A stretch of DNA of 8,748 bases from FW021-bin31 sp964478125 (GTDB taxonomy: Bacteria; Bacteroidota; Bacteroidia; Chitinophagales; Chitinophagaceae): contig CAYZGR010000088.1 in NCBI GenBank assembly GCA_964478125.1, positions 1-8,748 on the forward strand, read 5' to 3'. Position 1 is the stretch's first letter. Every line of letters starts with the position of its first letter. Below the pieces are notes generated by a model that did not search any database, was not told the DNA's origin, and was given only the letters and a program-made list of their open reading frames with translations. Positions 6,366 through 8,748 of the stretch are shown here, in pieces. Both the position numbers and the translations under genes were made by a program.

Positions 6366-7373
6366 CTATAGTCTTGGACAAATAAAGTTTGGATCATGTA
6401 TTTTTTTATGTCTGATGTAAGAAAGAGATAATTCGATACCTCCTTTCCCCTGTGATGCGGATCTTAGCTTTGAAACATTGACGTCATAACTAAGTCCCAA
6501 AGTAAAATCGCCTAAGTGGAACCCGACAAATGGAATAACCGCATCATTACTACGATAAGTGGCGCCGAAAAGCAGATCGGAATAATTGGGCAATAGATAT
6601 TGTACGTAAGCGCCTGCTACCAGCTCATGAGCATTGCCTTGAAGGATGTAAATAGCCTGAGGTGTCAGGTTAAATTTGTTGCTTAGCTTTATTCTGACTC
6701 CTCCGTGAATATTTAGGCGCATGGGTAATCTTTTATAATTTTTACCCAAGAAAGGATCCTCCGGACGGGAAAGATGGTAAAGGCTTATGCCGCCAAAAGG
6801 ATTGAGTCTGATATTGGGATTTCGATTAAAGTAAACCACTCCGAAGTTAGCATCAAAAGCCAATGCAGAAGTTTTATCAAAATTTTCTCCCGATGGGTTT
6901 GCAGGATCAAAACCCAGAATGGGATCATATTGACTTCCAAATTGCAATTTATTGGGGTTTATTCTTCTATTGATAATACCGGCCTGCAAGCCTATGCTCA
7001 AAACATTTACTTTCTTTTTGTCCAGAATGGCCCGATAGGCGGCGGACAATAATGCATTGACATACCCATATCCGCCATCCCCTGCAGATTGGTTCAATAT
7101 GGTGGCCCCTAATCCTAAATGCTTATAGGGATAGGTATCGAACGAGAGCCCTTCTGTTGTGAAAGGTTGAGATATGGCAGCCCATTGACGTTTATAATTT
7201 GCGGTTATTCTATAATCACCGTCCATTACGCCGGTCAATCCGGGATTAAGCCATAAAGGATAAGCATAATACTGTGAAAAATGTGCGTCTACCTGGGCAT
7301 TCGCCCGGTAAGGGGTCAGTATACTTCCGGCTATTAAAATAAGTCCAAGAATTAATAGGTGTTTTCTTTTCAT
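6366..7373 (-). CDS. PorP/SprF family type IX secretion outer-membrane protein
   Basis: A 335-residue outer-membrane beta-barrel of the PorP/SprF family. The signal peptide (MKRKHLLILGLILIAGSILT, then PYRANA|Q, cleavage after 26) is followed at once by the family signature: HFSQYYAYPLWLNPGLTG (31-48), then YRITANYKRQW. The rest alternates short amphipathic strands with turns (FGVVYFNRNPNIRLNPFGGISLYHLS, VQYLLPNYSDLLFGATYRS, FTLGLSYDVNVSKL), as expected for a barrel. Length is in the normal range. In Flavobacterium, SprF is needed for secretion of the type B CTD protein SprB, and sprF-like genes tend to sit beside genes for type B cargo. That is the arrangement here: it lies 19 bp after the Ig-repeat protein and 10 bp before the OmpA-type gene, so the three are almost certainly cotranscribed. 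Export or anchoring of that cargo is the best inference. No Shine-Dalgarno is visible before the ATG at 7373. Confidence 0.93.
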   Translation of the reverse strand: MKRKHLLILGLILIAGSILTPYRANAQVDAHFSQYYAYPLWLNPGLTGVMDGDYRITANYKRQWAAISQPFTTEGLSFDTYPYKHLGLGATILNQSAGDGGYGYVNALLSAAYRAILDKKKVNVLSIGLQAGIINRRINPNKLQFGSQYDPILGFDPANPSGENFDKTSALAFDANFGVVYFNRNPNIRLNPFGGISLYHLSRPEDPFLGKNYKRLPMRLNIHGGVRIKLSNKFNLTPQAIYILQGNAHELVAGAYVQYLLPNYSDLLFGATYRSNDAVIPFVGFHLGDFTLGLSYDVNVSKLRSASQGKGGIELSLSYIRHKKIHDPNFICPRL

Positions 7374-7392
7374 GAGTTTGTAATTTTGAAGA

Positions 7393-8748
7393 TCATCTTA
7401 CTATGGTGATAGATCCTTTTCGCGTCGCTTTTTTGCCATCAGAGAGGGTCACTTCTAAATAGTAGACATATACACCCACCGGTTGCATCTTGCCTTTATA
7501 AGTGCCATCCCATCCATTTTGCTGGCTGTTTGATTCAAATATTTTTTGGCCATACTGGTTGTAAACGACTACATGAAGGGTGTTAATGGAGTTGCCATAT
7601 ATTTTCCATACATCATTCAGCCCGTCACCATTTGGTGAAAAAGCATTGGGAACAAAGAAATAATCACCCAGCGGATTAGCGGTAGTACCTGTGACCGGAG
7701 CGGATTGGCTATTTTGACACGCACTTTGTCCCAGCGCTCTGACCAGGATAGTCGCATCCTGATCGGGTTGCAGCCCGGTCACCTGATGTGTAGTCCCTGT
7801 AGTGCCTGAACTGGGATCCTCCCAAGTAGTTCCCTGGTCCAGGCTTATTTCGTAACCCGCGGCGCCATTTATAGGATCCCATTCAAACAGGATGCTGTTT
7901 CCGGTAACTGAGCTTACCCGGACGTCGGGCGCAGGAAGCTGTTCCAATACCTGTACAGTAACTTTAGTACGTGAAGCATTAATGCAGCCGTCACCCGGGA
8001 TCACAGCTTCTACATAATAGGTCGTGGTAGCATGTAATTCTGGCGTAATGAATGGATTTTCGGTGGAAATCACCTTATCACCGGTCTTACTATCATACCA
8101 TTTGAAGGTCACTCCAGGAGTTGTAGAGTTGGCAGTGAGCTTGGCTTTGGTTCCCGGACATATCGGGTTTTCAGCTATATCTACTGTGGGAGCGGCCGGT
8201 AAATCAATTATTTTGACGGTCACTTCAGTACGCTTCTGGCTCATACAGCCCCCTTTATTTACAGCTGCCACATAGTAGGTGGCAGCTGTTTGAAGTGTAG
8301 GCGTCTTGAATTTCTCCCCCGTAGCTATCGGGGCACCTCCTGTAGATGTAGTATACCAATTATAGGCGATTCCCTGTTGGGGATGATCTATCTTGAAAGT
8401 GACAGCAGAGTTTTTGCAGGCGGTTACTTGCGCAATCTCTACATCGGGTGCTTCGGGTACCGGTGTTACAGTAACAACGGCTTTTGTTCGTTCGCTCGGG
8501 GTCGTGCATGCGGAGGTGGTAGCTTCTACATAGTATTCTGTGCTATTCTTTAATATTCCTGTAGTGAATGTAGATCCCGTACCTATTTCTGTTCCGCCAT
8601 TTGCTGCTGAATACCAGTGATAAGTAACATCAGTTTCCGGGTTTGCTATTTCCAGGGTAGCAGATTCTCCGCTACAAATTGAAACATCTGCGGACTTCAG
8701 TTTAGGCTTATGTGGAGCAGGGGCTACTGTTATCGTCACCGTCTTTGC
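7393..8748 (-). CDS. Ig-repeat surface protein with type B (gliding-motility-associated) T9SS C-terminal domain, partial
   Basis: The 3' part of a large secreted protein; the frame is open to the right edge (AKT precedes the GTG at 8739), so the start and signal peptide lie outside. Numbering from that GTG, it holds three Ig-like repeats (about 11-92, 97-177, 182-264), each with a YxWY core motif variant (YHWYS, YNWYT, FKWYD), a late TYYVxA strand and one Cys pair; a fibronectin III domain (about 268-352, ILFEWDPINGAAGYEISLD); and a C-terminal type B sorting domain (about 360-448) with VPNAFSPNGDGLNDVWKIYG, VVYNQYGQKIFES, GWDGTYKGK, GVYVYYLEV and a final RKGSITIVR. The sorting domain directs export through T9SS and surface attachment or release. 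The repeats suggest an adhesin or stalk; no enzymatic domain is in the visible part. The adjacent SprF-like and PorE-like genes fit as its export and anchoring partners. The N-terminal function is unknown. Confidence 0.92.
   Translation of the reverse strand, partial: AKTVTITVAPAPHKPKLKSADVSICSGESATLEIANPETDVTYHWYSAANGGTEIGTGSTFTTGILKNSTEYYVEATTSACTTPSERTKAVVTVTPVPEAPDVEIAQVTACKNSAVTFKIDHPQQGIAYNWYTTSTGGAPIATGEKFKTPTLQTAATYYVAAVNKGGCMSQKRTEVTVKIIDLPAAPTVDIAENPICPGTKAKLTANSTTPGVTFKWYDSKTGDKVISTENPFITPELHATTTYYVEAVIPGDGCINASRTKVTVQVLEQLPAPDVRVSSVTGNSILFEWDPINGAAGYEISLDQGTTWEDPSSGTTGTTHQVTGLQPDQDATILVRALGQSACQNSQSAPVTGTTANPLGDYFFVPNAFSPNGDGLNDVWKIYGNSINTLHVVVYNQYGQKIFESNSQQNGWDGTYKGKMQPVGVYVYYLEVTLSDGKKATRKGSITIVR
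7948..8709 (-). repeat. Three tandem Ig-like repeats within the surface protein
   Basis: Repeat units lie at about 8709-8464, 8451-8209 and 8196-7948, a period of roughly 255-260 bp (about 85 codons). Each begins with a hydrophobic strand and an early Cys (C22, C108, C194 from the GTG at 8739) and has a partner Cys 56, 57 or 58 residues later (C78, C165, C252), as for a repeated intradomain disulfide. The DNA has diverged between copies, with only short identical patches such as ACATA(A/G)TA near 8011, 8270 and 8529, so the array is old. More copies may lie to the right of the window. Confidence 0.8.

Noticed and set aside
8737..8739. GTG as the true start of the Ig-repeat protein
   Set aside because: The frame continues open to the window edge, there is no signal peptide after the GTG, and the codon falls inside the final strand of a preceding repeat-like segment.
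1..8748. CRISPR array, tRNA, rRNA, insertion sequence or phage genes
   Set aside because: No regularly spaced short repeats, cloverleaf-like segments, rRNA signatures, transposase or integrase motifs were seen on either strand.

Overview
The window comes from a member of the Bacteroidota, most likely a Chitinophaga-like member of the Chitinophagaceae. Three things point there: a FecR anti-sigma factor with the DUF4974 tail found in this phylum, a PorP/SprF family protein, and a surface protein ending in the gliding-motility (type B) C-terminal domain of the type IX secretion system (T9SS). Start codons also lack Shine-Dalgarno sequences, as is common in this phylum. This assignment rests on protein families only. 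All five substantial genes lie on the minus strand, so the window reads right to left.

Right-hand region (8748 down to 4340): a tight T9SS cargo and outer-membrane module. First comes the 3' part of a large secreted Ig-repeat protein (visible: three Ig-like repeats, one fibronectin III domain and a complete type B sorting domain). After 19 bp comes a PorP/SprF-type outer-membrane beta-barrel. After another 10 bp comes a PorE-like periplasmic protein with TPR, PD40 propeller, regulatory-like beta-sandwich and OmpA peptidoglycan-binding domains. The likely logic is that the SprF-like barrel serves export or anchoring of the neighbouring type B cargo, and the OmpA protein ties the assembly to peptidoglycan.

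Middle region (4339 to 1579): a 202-bp AT-rich intergenic stretch with an 8-bp inverted repeat just upstream of a large NACHT-type STAND NTPase. This protein has a small helix-turn-helix-like N-terminal domain instead of a recognisable toxic effector, and a long helical C-terminus. It could be a signal-responsive regulator or a bacterial NLR-like defence protein. It is the most unusual gene here.

Left-hand region (1497 to 1): a FecR-type transmembrane anti-sigma factor with no ECF sigma gene beside it; the NACHT gene occupies the place where that sigma gene is usually found. Downstream of fecR lies a 268-bp gene-free stretch with GC-rich hairpins and a 16-bp tandem repeat. A possible minus-strand start codon at 32 may open the next gene, by context perhaps a SusC/TonB-dependent transducer, but only ten codons are visible.

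No rRNA, tRNA, CRISPR array, transposase or phage gene was recognised.
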